A stretch of DNA of 52,042 bases from Sideroxydans sp. GTDB lineage: Bacteria; Pseudomonadota; Gammaproteobacteria; Burkholderiales; Gallionellaceae. The position numbers were made by a program, and so were the translations under genes. Position 1 is the first letter of the stretch. Every line of letters begins with the position of its first letter. The stretch covers positions 1 to 52,042 of the forward strand of contig JAQUAD010000014.1 in the NCBI GenBank assembly GCA_028687425.1. Reading direction: 5' to 3'. This document shows positions 1 through 7,188 of the stretch, one piece after another. The notes beneath the pieces were generated by a model that was given only the letters and a program-made list of their open reading frames with translations, was not told the DNA's origin and did no database searches.

Positions 1-398
1 ACCTTGGCGTCCTTCTTGTTGGTGAGGCTGGCGAATTCCAGCAGGTCGGGGATGCGCGCCACGATCTCGCTGTCGTACATGCCGAAGTAGCGACCGTACA
101 CCAGCAGGTTCTCCGCCACCGTGAAATCGGGATCGAGGTTGTCCATCTGCGGCACCACGCCCACCTTGATGCGCGCCTCGCGCGCGGCTTGCGGCACCGG
201 CAGGTCGAGTAGCGTCGCTGTACCACCGTCGGGCGCGATCAACCCCAGCAGCAGGCGCAGCGTGGTGGTCTTGCCCGCGCCGTTGGGGCCGAGCAGACCG
301 AAGCATTCGCCTTTGCGAATGGACAGATCGAGACCGTCCACCACGCGATGTCCGGCGTAGGATTTTTGCAAGCCTTTGGCTTGTATGACTGGGTTCAC
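1..398 (-). CDS. NodI/DrrA-like ABC transporter ATP-binding protein (partial)
   Basis: This is the N-terminal part (about 132 codons) of an ABC-2 type ATPase; the rest lies beyond the left edge. Walker A is GPNGAGKTT at residues 37-45, and the Q-loop VVPQMDNLD has its Gln at about residue 84. The run DNLDPDFTVAENLLVYGRYF is typical of the NodI/DrrA branch, which exports drugs, lipids or polysaccharides together with an ABC-2 permease. The GTG start at 398 forms a GTGA overlap with the stop of the upstream hydrolase, so translation is probably coupled. The permease partner is expected just outside the window. The substrate cannot be told from this fragment. Confidence 0.85.
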   Translation of the reverse strand, partial: MNPVIQAKGLQKSYAGHRVVDGLDLSIRKGECFGLLGPNGAGKTTTLRLLLGLIAPDGGTATLLDLPVPQAAREARIKVGVVPQMDNLDPDFTVAENLLVYGRYFGMYDSEIVARIPDLLEFASLTNKKDAK

Positions 399-1015
399 AA
401 CTCAACTCCATTGAAATGTTTCTTCACGATATCGCGCAATTGTGTCAGGCGTCCGTGAAAGAAATGTTCTGCCGCCGGCAGCACCACGATGGGCAGATGC
501 TGCGGGCGCGCCCATTGCAGCGCATCGGCCAGCGGTACTACATCGTCATGTTCGCCATGCACCACCAAAGTGTCCGGCGACACTACCGGCATCGCGAAAC
601 GCCCAACCGCCGGTGCGGCCAGTATCAGATGCTGCGGCTGCAATTGTTGCGCGCCGCGCGCCGCGACATAGCCGCCGAACGAGAATCCCGACAACACCAG
701 CGGCAGTTCGCTGCCGAATTGCTCTTGCGCGTAATGCACCACCGCGACCAGGTCTTCCGTCTCGCCGTCGCCGCCGGTGAATTCGCCTTCACTGGCGCCG
801 ACGCCGCGGAAGTTGAAACGGAATGCTGCGCAACCCATGTCGGCGAAGGTCTTGGCCAGCGTCACCGCCACCTTGTTGTCCATGGTGCCGCCCATGGTGG
901 GCAGGGGATGGGCCACCACCGCGATGGCGCGCAATGCGCCGTCCGGCAGATGCACCACGCCCTCCAGCCGGCCGGCCGGGCCTTGCAGATCGAAATTCTT
1001 CAGCGTGACGGCCAT
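395..1015 (-). CDS. Alpha/beta hydrolase (dienelactone hydrolase-like)
   Basis: This 206-residue protein is a compact alpha/beta hydrolase. The nucleophile elbow is GFSFGG with Ser112, the acid is probably Asp157 or Asp158 in HGEHDD, and the base is His184 or His187 near the C-terminus. An HPLPTMGGTMDNK segment near residue 36 resembles the small hydrolases annotated as YcjY/CocE-like or dienelactone hydrolase-like. I chose the ATG at 1015 because it overlaps the ferredoxin stop as ATGA; a longer upstream reading would overlap the whole ferredoxin C-terminus. It sits between the ferredoxin and an ABC ATPase in one transcription unit. The substrate is unknown. Confidence 0.75.
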   Translation of the reverse strand: MAVTLKNFDLQGPAGRLEGVVHLPDGALRAIAVVAHPLPTMGGTMDNKVAVTLAKTFADMGCAAFRFNFRGVGASEGEFTGGDGETEDLVAVVHYAQEQFGSELPLVLSGFSFGGYVAARGAQQLQPQHLILAAPAVGRFAMPVVSPDTLVVHGEHDDVVPLADALQWARPQHLPIVVLPAAEHFFHGRLTQLRDIVKKHFNGVEL

Positions 1016-1329
1016 CAGATCTTCAGACGCTCCACCACACGGCCGTGCTTCAGATGCTCTTCGATGATCTCGTCCAGATCGCTCTCGTCGACGAAGGTGT
1101 ACCAGGTGCCCTCGGGATAGATCACCAGCACCGGGCCGTCGTCGCAGCGGTCCAGACATCCTGCCGAATTGATGCGGATCTTGTTGTGCCGGTCCGAGAT
1201 GCCCAGCGCCTTGACCTTGTCCTTCACATAATCGCGTGCTTTCTGTGCACCGTAATTATTGCAGCAGTCGCTGCCGTCCTCGCGCTGGTTGGTACAGAAG
1301 AACACATGCTTGTCGAAATACTGCGTCAT
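1015..1329 (-). CDS. (2Fe-2S) thioredoxin-like ferredoxin
   Basis: The product is 104 residues, matching the small thioredoxin-fold [2Fe-2S] ferredoxins. Cysteines at positions 12, 22/23, 58 and 62 follow the C-x(9-10)-C...C-x3-C pattern, with the second pair in AGCLDRCDDGP. Such proteins carry one electron in the cytoplasm; the partner is not evident here. The start overlaps the upstream membrane-protein stop by one base (TAATG) and its stop overlaps the hydrolase start (ATGA), so the three genes look translationally coupled. The link to a hydrolase and an ABC system is unexplained. Confidence 0.85.
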   Translation of the reverse strand: MTQYFDKHVFFCTNQREDGSDCCNNYGAQKARDYVKDKVKALGISDRHNKIRINSAGCLDRCDDGPVLVIYPEGTWYTFVDESDLDEIIEEHLKHGRVVERLKI

Positions 1330-2417
1330 TAATCTTTCTCCTTTGCATTCATGATGCGGCGACGCGCCCAGACCAGATAGATCATCAGCAACAGGGGGAA
1401 CACTGCCGAAGCGATCTGCGACATCCAGTTGAAGTTGCGCAGATGACCATAGTGCCAATGATACAAGCGCATGGCGGCGGCAGGTGCCGCACTGTCCAAT
1501 ACCCCCGCGGCCAGTGCCAGATAAGCGACGCTCGTCGCCAACGCCGCCCACGACAACGCCGCACGCGGCAACCAGAAGCTGGCGCCGGTCAGCGCCAGTC
1601 CGGCCAGCAAGCCCAGCACCGCTTCGCCGTTCAGCCACAGCATCAATGCCCAGGATCTGAGCAGCACCGCCGCCGAGATGAATTTGCCCAGCGCCACCAC
1701 GCTCAGCATCAGCAGCAAGGCCGCCGCCACATGACGGCGGATGCGGAACAGGGTCTGCAACAGCAAGCCGATCAGCAGCAGGTTGCAGGCCACCGCCGCA
1801 CTCGCCCACAGGCTGAACTGCGACGGGGCAAATGCGGCGATGCTGCCGGCCTCTTCGGTGAGGAACACATTGCCCAGCATGGGCAGCGAAGGATTGATCT
1901 GCGCAAACATCCACAGCATCACCAGCGCCAGACCGAAATCCACCCCGTCGCCGCGTTCGAACAGTTCGATGCGCCACTGCGTGGCCCGCGCGAACCAGGG
2001 TTGCGGCGCGACCAGCACCGCCAGCACCGCCCCGCACAACGCGCCCACGCTGTTGGTCAGCACATCCACGCTGGCTGCGGCACGCATCGGCAGGTACATC
2101 TGCAGATATTCCATCACCATCGACAATACCAGCGCAGCCAATGTCGCCAGCAGCACACTGTGCACAGCCTTGAAGCGGATGATCAGATTGAGCGCCAGCA
2201 ACATGCCCAGCGGCAGGTAGGCCAACCAGTTGGCGACCGCATCGAACGCCGTGTAGGCCTGGCTCAGCGGCGAAGCAAGTACTTCCACAAAGGTAACCCC
2301 TGAGGCCTGCCAGCCCGCGAACGGAGACAGGCTGGCATACACGATCATCAGCACGTAACCCGCCAGCAGATAGCGGCGTAGCAAAGAGCGATTCGCTGAT
2401 TGGAGCAGTGCAGGCAT
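1329..2417 (-). CDS. VanZ-family multi-spanning membrane protein
   Basis: This 362-residue protein is almost entirely hydrophobic, with about nine to ten predicted membrane spans. The N-terminal 120 residues fit the VanZ-like domain (YASLSPFAGW near residue 28, then NWLAYLPLGMLLALNL). Named after the teicoplanin-resistance protein VanZ, the family's role in Gram-negative bacteria is poorly known, so drug resistance should not be inferred. The remaining 240 residues are further membrane helices without a motif I recognise. It is the first gene of a four-gene minus-strand chain and is divergent from the hemerythrin gene. Confidence 0.7.
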   Translation of the reverse strand: MPALLQSANRSLLRRYLLAGYVLMIVYASLSPFAGWQASGVTFVEVLASPLSQAYTAFDAVANWLAYLPLGMLLALNLIIRFKAVHSVLLATLAALVLSMVMEYLQMYLPMRAAASVDVLTNSVGALCGAVLAVLVAPQPWFARATQWRIELFERGDGVDFGLALVMLWMFAQINPSLPMLGNVFLTEEAGSIAAFAPSQFSLWASAAVACNLLLIGLLLQTLFRIRRHVAAALLLMLSVVALGKFISAAVLLRSWALMLWLNGEAVLGLLAGLALTGASFWLPRAALSWAALATSVAYLALAAGVLDSAAPAAAMRLYHWHYGHLRNFNWMSQIASAVFPLLLMIYLVWARRRIMNAKEKD

Positions 2418-2535
2418 CAGGCATACCCGATGAAAAAGGTCGGGCTCATTTTGGTTGACTCAGTAGTAGGGCTAGTAAAGAATGCGGCCCGCAGTTAAAA
2501 AAACTACACGTCCGACACATCGCACGGGAGGGATT

Positions 2536-3000
2536 ATGGCATACCTGCATTGGTCCAATGAGCTGGACACAGGGATCGAAGTCATCGATAAACAGCATCG
2601 ACGCATCGTCGACCTGATCAACGAATTGAACGCCGCCAACGAGGGTGGCGACCCTGCCGTGATCAATCACGTGCTGGGCGAACTGGTCGATTACACCCTG
2701 TCCCATTTCAGTTTCGAGGAAGAATTGCAGGAGAAGGCCAACTACCCCTTCTACAAGGCGCACAAGCGCGTGCACGAGATCTTCACCAAGCGCGTCGCGG
2801 AATTCCAGAAGCGTGCCGCTACCGGCGAGAACGTTGCGCCGGAACTGCTTTCCATGCTGAAAATCTGGCTGGTCAACCACATCAAGGGCGACGATGCCGA
2901 CTACGTCGAGGCTATCGTGAATTCGCTCGGCGTCGAGATCAAGAAATCCGACACCTCCGGCGGCTGGCTGGGCAACGCACTGAAGAAGTTCTTCGGCTGA
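2536..3000 (+). CDS. Bacteriohemerythrin
   Basis: This 154-residue single-domain hemerythrin binds O2 at a non-heme di-iron site. The ligand set is complete: His21, His57, Glu61, His76, His80, His115 and Asp120 (from DKQHRR, HFSFEEE, HKRVH and HIKGDD). The ATG at 2536 follows a GGGAGGG ribosome-binding site and gives the usual MAYLxWSxEL opening. It is a monocistronic soluble protein, convergent with the DUF167 gene with only one base between the stops. Members of this group store, sense or scavenge O2, which would suit a microaerophile; that role is inferred. Confidence 0.92.
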   Translation: MAYLHWSNELDTGIEVIDKQHRRIVDLINELNAANEGGDPAVINHVLGELVDYTLSHFSFEEELQEKANYPFYKAHKRVHEIFTKRVAEFQKRAATGENVAPELLSMLKIWLVNHIKGDDADYVEAIVNSLGVEIKKSDTSGGWLGNALKKFFG

Positions 3001-3001
3001 T

Positions 3002-3334
3002 TCACTTCGAAGCGGCGTCCAGCCGCTTTGCGATCGCTGCAGGTAATTGCTTCGGCGCCTTGATCCGTACCTGCTTGTTCACGTTGTACACACCGAACAC
3101 TACCGTGATCGCTCCCTCGGACACATCGAACCTGCCCGCGAGGTAACGCACCAGATGCGCCGTCGCGCGCCCGCGCACCGGGTTCTCCGCGACATGTATC
3201 TCCAATTGTTTGCCGATCACCTTGCCGATGCGCGTGCGGTTCGCACGCGGCCGGCCGAGTATGTTCAGCACCAGCGTATCGCCATCCCACTGGCAGAACG
3301 CATCCAGATCCAGCCCGGCCTTAGAACTTTTCAT
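3002..3334 (-). CDS. DUF167 family protein (YggU-like)
   Basis: The 110-residue protein matches the DUF167/YggU family in length and pattern: an N-terminal beta region, PVRGRATAHLVRYLA in the middle, and AITVVFGVYNVNKQVRI near the end. The family is small, conserved and of unknown function. It overlaps the end of the upstream pseudouridine-synthase-like gene by 14 bases, so the two are probably co-transcribed on the minus strand. Confidence 0.8.
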   Translation of the reverse strand: MKSSKAGLDLDAFCQWDGDTLVLNILGRPRANRTRIGKVIGKQLEIHVAENPVRGRATAHLVRYLAGRFDVSEGAITVVFGVYNVNKQVRIKAPKQLPAAIAKRLDAASK

Positions 3335-4022
3335 ACGGTGCCAGATAGCGCCACTGCCCAGCAGGCAACTTGCCCATGGACAAACGGCCGATGCGCAGGC
3401 GGCGCAAACTCAGCAACTGCAAACCGACGCTGTCGCACATGAACGCGATCTGCCCCGGCCGCACGCCCTTCAAGGCAAAACGCAGCCGCGTCTCGTTCTG
3501 CCGGCTGACCTTGGCGGGCGCCAAAGGCTGGCCGTTGAAAGTGAGCCCGTGATTCAGCAGCTTCAGCCCCTCATCGGTCAACTCGCCCGCCACCTCCGCC
3601 ACATACTCCTGCTCCACCGTCGCCGCGCCCTCCACCAGTTTGCGCGATATACGGAAGTCCTGCGTGAACACCGCCAGACCGCCCGCATCCGGCTCCAGCG
3701 GCAGGCACGGTGTCAGCTTCACGAAATGCTGCTGCAATACACGGATATGGGCATGGTCCTCGGCTGCACGGGTATCGGCACGCAGCAACGATGCAGCATC
3801 CACCCCGGCAGGCTGATGCAACAACAGGGTCACCGGCGCCACCGGCTCTGCCTTCGCCTGCGGATCGATCTCCACCTGTTGCCCGGCCACCATGAACTGC
3901 GGCAACTCCACCACCTGCCCATCCACCTTCACCCAGCCGCCCGCGATATACAACTCTGCCTCGCGGCGCGAGCAGGCAGCCAGTTCGGCAACACGTTTGG
4001 CAAGGCGGACAGCTTCGGTCAT
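3321..4022 (-). CDS. RsuA/RluF-type pseudouridine synthase homologue, catalytic Asp replaced by Glu
   Basis: The protein is 233 residues from the ATG at 4022. Residues 1-50 form an S4 RNA-binding domain (RLAKRVAELAACSRREAE, then VKVDGQVVE). The rest resembles the RsuA/RluB/E/F catalytic fold, with GLAVFTQDFRISRKL after the active-site loop and a closing LRRLRIGRLSMGKL segment. At the place where active enzymes carry GRLDxxTxGL the sequence reads LPLEPDAGGL, so Glu110 stands where the catalytic Asp is expected and the preceding Arg is also missing. I confirmed the GAG codon on the DNA. It may be a binding-only paralogue. It overlaps the DUF167 gene. Confidence 0.75.
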   Translation of the reverse strand: MTEAVRLAKRVAELAACSRREAELYIAGGWVKVDGQVVELPQFMVAGQQVEIDPQAKAEPVAPVTLLLHQPAGVDAASLLRADTRAAEDHAHIRVLQQHFVKLTPCLPLEPDAGGLAVFTQDFRISRKLVEGAATVEQEYVAEVAGELTDEGLKLLNHGLTFNGQPLAPAKVSRQNETRLRFALKGVRPGQIAFMCDSVGLQLLSLRRLRIGRLSMGKLPAGQWRYLAPYEKF

Positions 4023-4094
4023 GAAAAGGACATCGTGGGAACAAGGCGCGCATTGTAAACGCTGGCTCACGCCGTTCCCCTGTAAAATCCGGCC

Positions 4095-4319
4095 ATGAAC
4101 CCTTCCGACACCAAGCGCCCGCCACTGGAAGGCATCACCCTGGAGATGATTGTCACCCGGCTTTCCGAAAGCATGGGCTGGCAAGCCATGGGCGAAGCCG
4201 TACCCATACGCTGCTTCACGCACGACCCGAGCGTGAAATCCAGCCTGAAGTTCCTGCGCAGAACGCCTTGGGCCAGAGCGAAAGTGGAAGAACTGTATTT
4301 GCGCACGCTGCGCCGCTAG
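4095..4319 (+). CDS. VF530 family DNA-binding protein
   Basis: This 74-residue protein matches the VF530 (DUF2132) family almost throughout: [14 protein letters not shown] near the start, then [19 protein letters not shown] and [15 protein letters not shown] at the end. The family was named from a Vibrio fischeri structure and is described as possibly DNA-binding; its role is unknown. The gene is intact. Its 3' half recurs as decayed copies at 5235-5325 and 5887-5967, and perhaps near 6549-6611, all in the same orientation. Confidence 0.85.
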   Translation: MNPSDTKRPPLEGITLEMIVTRLSESMGWQAMGEAVPIRCFTHDPSVKSSLKFLRRTPWARAKVEELYLRTLRR

Positions 4320-4340
4320 CACAGCGCCGCCCGGAACGGG

Positions 4341-4952
4341 CTAGCCCAGTATCAGCAATATGGATACGAACAGATAACCGCTACCCGCCAGCATCACCCA
4401 GCCCGACACGCGCGCATGATGCGCAACATAACGGTCGATCTGGTTATGCGGCACATCGAACACCTTGGTAGCGCGTCGCGATGACAGCCAGCGATTGGCG
4501 ACCGCATCGATACTGCGCAACTGGTTGGGCCGCAGCCACAGCATCAGCCCCACGAACAAGGCAAGCGCGGCCCCGATCAGCAACAGGATCACCAGTGCAT
4601 CCAGCATGAAGTCCATCAACACCGCCGGCACATAAGGCGTAAGCGCCTGCATGGCAGCCGCCTTGTCGTAGGCCATGGCGAAGAACACCATGACGTAAGC
4701 CGCACCTATCGTAAAGAACAGCCCGAACGGACGATGCAAGCGATAGAACCAATGCTCGACGCTGATGTAACGGTCGAGCGGACGCTCCGCCACCCGCAAG
4801 GTCAACCACCTGTTCGCCACCCGATTGATGGCCCAGAAAAGCTGCGGCCGGAATATCAGCAGCAACCCCACCGCGCCCCCCAGCACCGCCCCCAGAAACA
4901 GGAAGATCGCCAGATCGCGCCACAGCAGATTCTCAATCAAGTCGTAGGACAT
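4341..4952 (-). CDS. Hypothetical four-helix membrane protein
   Basis: No family is recognised. The 203-residue product has about four hydrophobic segments (near residues 12-34, 75-97, 112-137 and 185-203) in a two-fold arrangement: each half contains a helix, a charged RPxx...AxNRWL element (FWAINRVANRWL; RSIDAVANRWL) and another helix. This suggests internal duplication. The ATG at 4952 is chosen for its AGGAGG ribosome-binding site seven bases upstream. The gene lies convergent with the intact VF530 gene and between it and the first VF530 remnant. Confidence 0.65.
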   Translation of the reverse strand: MSYDLIENLLWRDLAIFLFLGAVLGGAVGLLLIFRPQLFWAINRVANRWLTLRVAERPLDRYISVEHWFYRLHRPFGLFFTIGAAYVMVFFAMAYDKAAAMQALTPYVPAVLMDFMLDALVILLLIGAALALFVGLMLWLRPNQLRSIDAVANRWLSSRRATKVFDVPHNQIDRYVAHHARVSGWVMLAGSGYLFVSILLILG

Positions 4953-5481
4953 GCCACACCTCCTCGCATGATTCACAGCACAAAGCGCATCGCGACCGGT
5001 GCAGCACGTGATGAAAATATAGCCTCCCACCCGGCGCTTCCGGACGCCTCTTGATACAGGGGTATCGTGCGGCGGATGGGCGGGATATTCAATACGGAGT
5101 TGTGGGTATTTAGGGGCTACGGTGTGCCAATATAAAGTCTGAAAACCCAAACCCTCTGGGCTTGCCCGACGATTTTGACTTTGATTCCATACGATGCAAC
5201 ACCCGTTGGATATTGCCCCCTGCATGGCGGCACCATCCGCTGCTTCACGCATGAGCCGAGTGTGAAATCGAGCCTGAAGTTCTTGAGGCGCCCCCCCCTG
5301 GGCGAGGGCAAATATGGAAGATCCACAGCTGAGCATCAATCCCCTTACACCTGAGGGGATAAATCCATCTCCTGGTATAGTAGACTTTGCTTATATACAA
5401 CTGAATATTGCAGTGGAGTCGGTATCACTGCGCACAGCCAAGCAGAGTTTTTTCCATTCACAACACTTCTGGAGATACAAC
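4953..5481. other. Gene-poor stretch with a VF530 remnant
   Basis: No convincing gene is present. The stretch contains the upstream region of the membrane-protein gene (to about 5050), a GC-poor segment of unclear origin, the frameshifted VF530 remnant at 5235-5325, and the leader of the thioredoxin gene. A short CCCCT/AGGGG hairpin near 5341-5358 and an AT-rich run near 5375-5400 may hold thioredoxin promoter elements, but I cannot fix a -35/-10 pair. Confidence 0.5.
5235..5325 (+). pseudogene. Decayed 3' copy of the VF530 gene (frameshifted)
   Basis: Read from 5235, the DNA encodes [19 protein letters not shown], nearly identical to the second half of the intact VF530 protein at 4095-4319. 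The reading frame breaks at a run of eight C bases (5291-5298) and resumes in another frame as PPWARANMEDPQ. No start or N-terminal half is present. It lies immediately upstream of the thioredoxin gene, in the same orientation as the intact gene. Confidence 0.75.
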
Positions 5482-5853
5482 ATGGCATACATCGACCTGA
5501 CGCAAGACAACATAGAGAAAGTCATTACCGGCAACGACATTGTGATCGTGGATTTCTGGGCCCCCTGGTGCGCACCCTGCAGATCTTTTGCACCCGTCTT
5601 TGAAGCTGCTTCCGGAAAATACCCCAACGTCGTATTCGCCAAGGTGAATACCGAGGTCGAGCAAGACATCGCCGGCTCATTCCATATCCGCTCCATCCCG
5701 ACGCTGATGGTGTTCCGCGAGAACGTCATCCTCTATTCCGAGGCCGGCGCACTACCCGCATCGGCTCTGGATCAATTGCTGGAGCAAGTACTCGCGGTAG
5801 ACATGGCGGAAGTACACAAACAGATCGCAGAAGAGAAAGCCGCCGCGGAATGA
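5482..5853 (+). CDS. Thioredoxin family protein
   Basis: The 123-residue product has a single thioredoxin domain with the active site WCAPC at residues 29-33 and the conserved cis-Pro region RSIPTLMVF near residue 74. A short charged C-terminal tail (HKQIAEEKAAAE) extends beyond the fold. It lacks a signal peptide, so it should be a cytoplasmic dithiol reductant. The ATG at 5482 follows GGAG with suitable spacing. It stands alone, flanked on both sides by decayed copies of the VF530 3' end, which suggests it lies on a rearranged segment. Confidence 0.9.
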   Translation: MAYIDLTQDNIEKVITGNDIVIVDFWAPWCAPCRSFAPVFEAASGKYPNVVFAKVNTEVEQDIAGSFHIRSIPTLMVFRENVILYSEAGALPASALDQLLEQVLAVDMAEVHKQIAEEKAAAE

Positions 5854-5886
5854 ACCGGTGAATGCGGCGCAGATCTGCATGTGCAC

Positions 5887-5967
5887 ATGTGCCGTTTCAT
5901 GATCAATTCCAGCGTGCAATCCAGATTGAAGTTCCTGCGCAGGTCGCCTTGGGTGAGGGCGAAGTGA
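5887..5967 (+). pseudogene. Second decayed 3' copy of the VF530 gene
   Basis: From 5887 the reading is CRFMINSSVQSRLKFLRR followed by SPWVRAK and a stop, aligning in frame with [26 protein letters not shown] of the intact VF530 protein. Only about 27 codons remain and several conserved residues are changed. It sits right after the thioredoxin gene and directly before the long inverted repeat. Confidence 0.7.
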
Positions 5968-5987
5968 CTTTCTAGTAATTCAAAAAC

Positions 5988-6548
5988 AAAACCGTCGGGG
6001 GTGGCCCGACAGCCAGTCACTTTTCTTGTCTTGCCAAGAAAAGTAACCAAAAGAAGTCGCCCCCGGTGCACCGCCCCTTCGGGGTTCCCTGCGTTGCTCG
6101 ACTGGTCAGGCGGCTGCGGAACTCGCGCTTCGCGCTCAGACAGTCCTCGCCGACTTCCCCTGACCAGTCTCCGCTACTCGGCGGACGCACAGGGGATAGA
6201 AATTCAAAACCTGAAAACCAAAGTCCAAAGCCAACCCGTGATGCGGGCGTTGCCCGCATCACCAAACCAAAACAAAGAGGCGTGCGCAAAGCGCACACAA
6301 GACCGCCTTTGACCTTCCCTCCCTTGAGCGCCGCCGAGTAGCGCAGGACGGGCGGGGGCAGTCCGACGAATATGTTTGAGCACGTGGCCGCGCAGCGGAT
6401 CGTGCGAGTTTATGAGGAGGCCCGACCGTTCGAGCAACGCAGGGTACCCACGTAGTGGGCGGCAAACCAGGGGCGCCTTTTCTTTGGTTACTTTCTTTTG
6501 GCGAAGCAAAAGAAAGTAACTTGCTGTCGGGCAACACCCGACGGTTTT
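5988..6548. repeat. Long inverted repeat of an extragenic element (two head-to-head copies)
   Basis: The arms 5988-6100 and 6431-6548 are inverted copies. Shared blocks include AAAACCGTCGGG at the outer ends, AAGTAACCAAA in the middle and CCCTGCGTTGCTCG at the inner ends (6087-6100 versus 6431-6444). Weaker similarity (GCTACTCGGCGG) continues to about 6185 and 6325, leaving a small unique core. Each arm has its own hairpin; the right one is a 14-bp perfect stem at about 6487-6520. No transposase is visible. Open frames across it have low-complexity basic translations and I do not call them genes. From memory, similar KVTKxK-encoding repeats occur between genes in many proteobacteria. Confidence 0.75.
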
Positions 6549-6611
6549 GAAGTTAAATATTTACTGCGCAATGCCATTTGGCTATTGCACCCTGCGCGAG
6601 CAAAATATGGC
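6549..6611 (+). pseudogene. Possible third, highly decayed VF530 3' remnant
   Basis: Just outside the right arm of the inverted repeat the plus strand can be read KYLLRNAIW...ARAKYGGK. Shared pieces TGAAGTT, CTGCGCA, TTGG and GCGAG in the same order as the intact VF530 tail suggest a very eroded copy with small insertions. The match is weak and could be chance. It overlaps the 3' end of the neighbouring minus-strand membrane gene. Confidence 0.25.
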
Positions 6612-7115
6612 GGCAAGCACAGTTCCACTAATAAATCCCGGCAGAATGCCTATCAATATAATTTGATCAAACCTGCCCGCATCTATTTCGTACTGTATTT
6701 CAGTAAATCCTTGCCCCAATATCAGCATTTGATAAGTAAATGAAAGGGCTGCACCAGCAGTACCAATTAACAAATATGTCAGTACATTTAGTTTTAATCG
6801 AGGAGCCCCGGCAAGAAGACCAGTAATCCAAGCTGGCACACTTCCAATCCAATAAGACACCAATATAAAGCCAATGAACGCTTGGAAATACACGATAGCA
6901 CTCGCATGTGAATGTGTATCAAATACCATTCCTAGCTCAATAAAAATCATAAAGGCAATAGCTCCAACTGGCGGCCCAAGTAACGAAAATATAGCGCCTC
7001 CCATAAGGACTCCTTTTAAGTGTGGCTTTAAACGATTCCTCATAAAAATAGTTGTGATCGACATTACCAAACAGATGACTGCAACCACACTGGCAAAGAT
7101 AAACATATACGACAC
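6582..7115 (-). CDS. Hypothetical five- or six-helix membrane protein
   Basis: The product is 177 residues from a GTG at 7115, or 174 from the ATG at 7106; neither has a clear ribosome-binding site. It has about five hydrophobic segments and no recognised motif. Base composition is distinctly more AT-rich than the flanking polA and thioredoxin genes, which suggests recent acquisition. It lies downstream of polA on the same strand, next to the long inverted repeat, so this interval is probably a variable site. Confidence 0.55.
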   Translation of the reverse strand: MSYMFIFASVVAVICLVMSITTIFMRNRLKPHLKGVLMGGAIFSLLGPPVGAIAFMIFIELGMVFDTHSHASAIVYFQAFIGFILVSYWIGSVPAWITGLLAGAPRLKLNVLTYLLIGTAGAALSFTYQMLILGQGFTEIQYEIDAGRFDQIILIGILPGFISGTVLAAIFCSRRVQ

Positions 7116-7188
7116 CTTATGTCCTCATTTGCTGAATGCTACTACGCGATTAGTAGACCTGTAGTAACTATCTACAAATGCAAGCCAA

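Noticed and set aside
416-1120. Long plus-strand open frame opposite the hydrolase and ferredoxin genes
   Set aside because: It is antisense to well-supported genes and its translation has no recognisable domain; high GC content produces such frames.
6001-6537. Several open frames in the inverted repeat on both strands
   Set aside because: They run through both arms of the repeat, have no ribosome-binding sites and resemble each other only because the DNA is an inverted repeat.
7116-7188. Small palindrome downstream of polA as a tRNA or terminator
   Set aside because: The imperfect TAGTAG/CTACTA pairing has no cloverleaf, no T run and no conserved tRNA T-loop.
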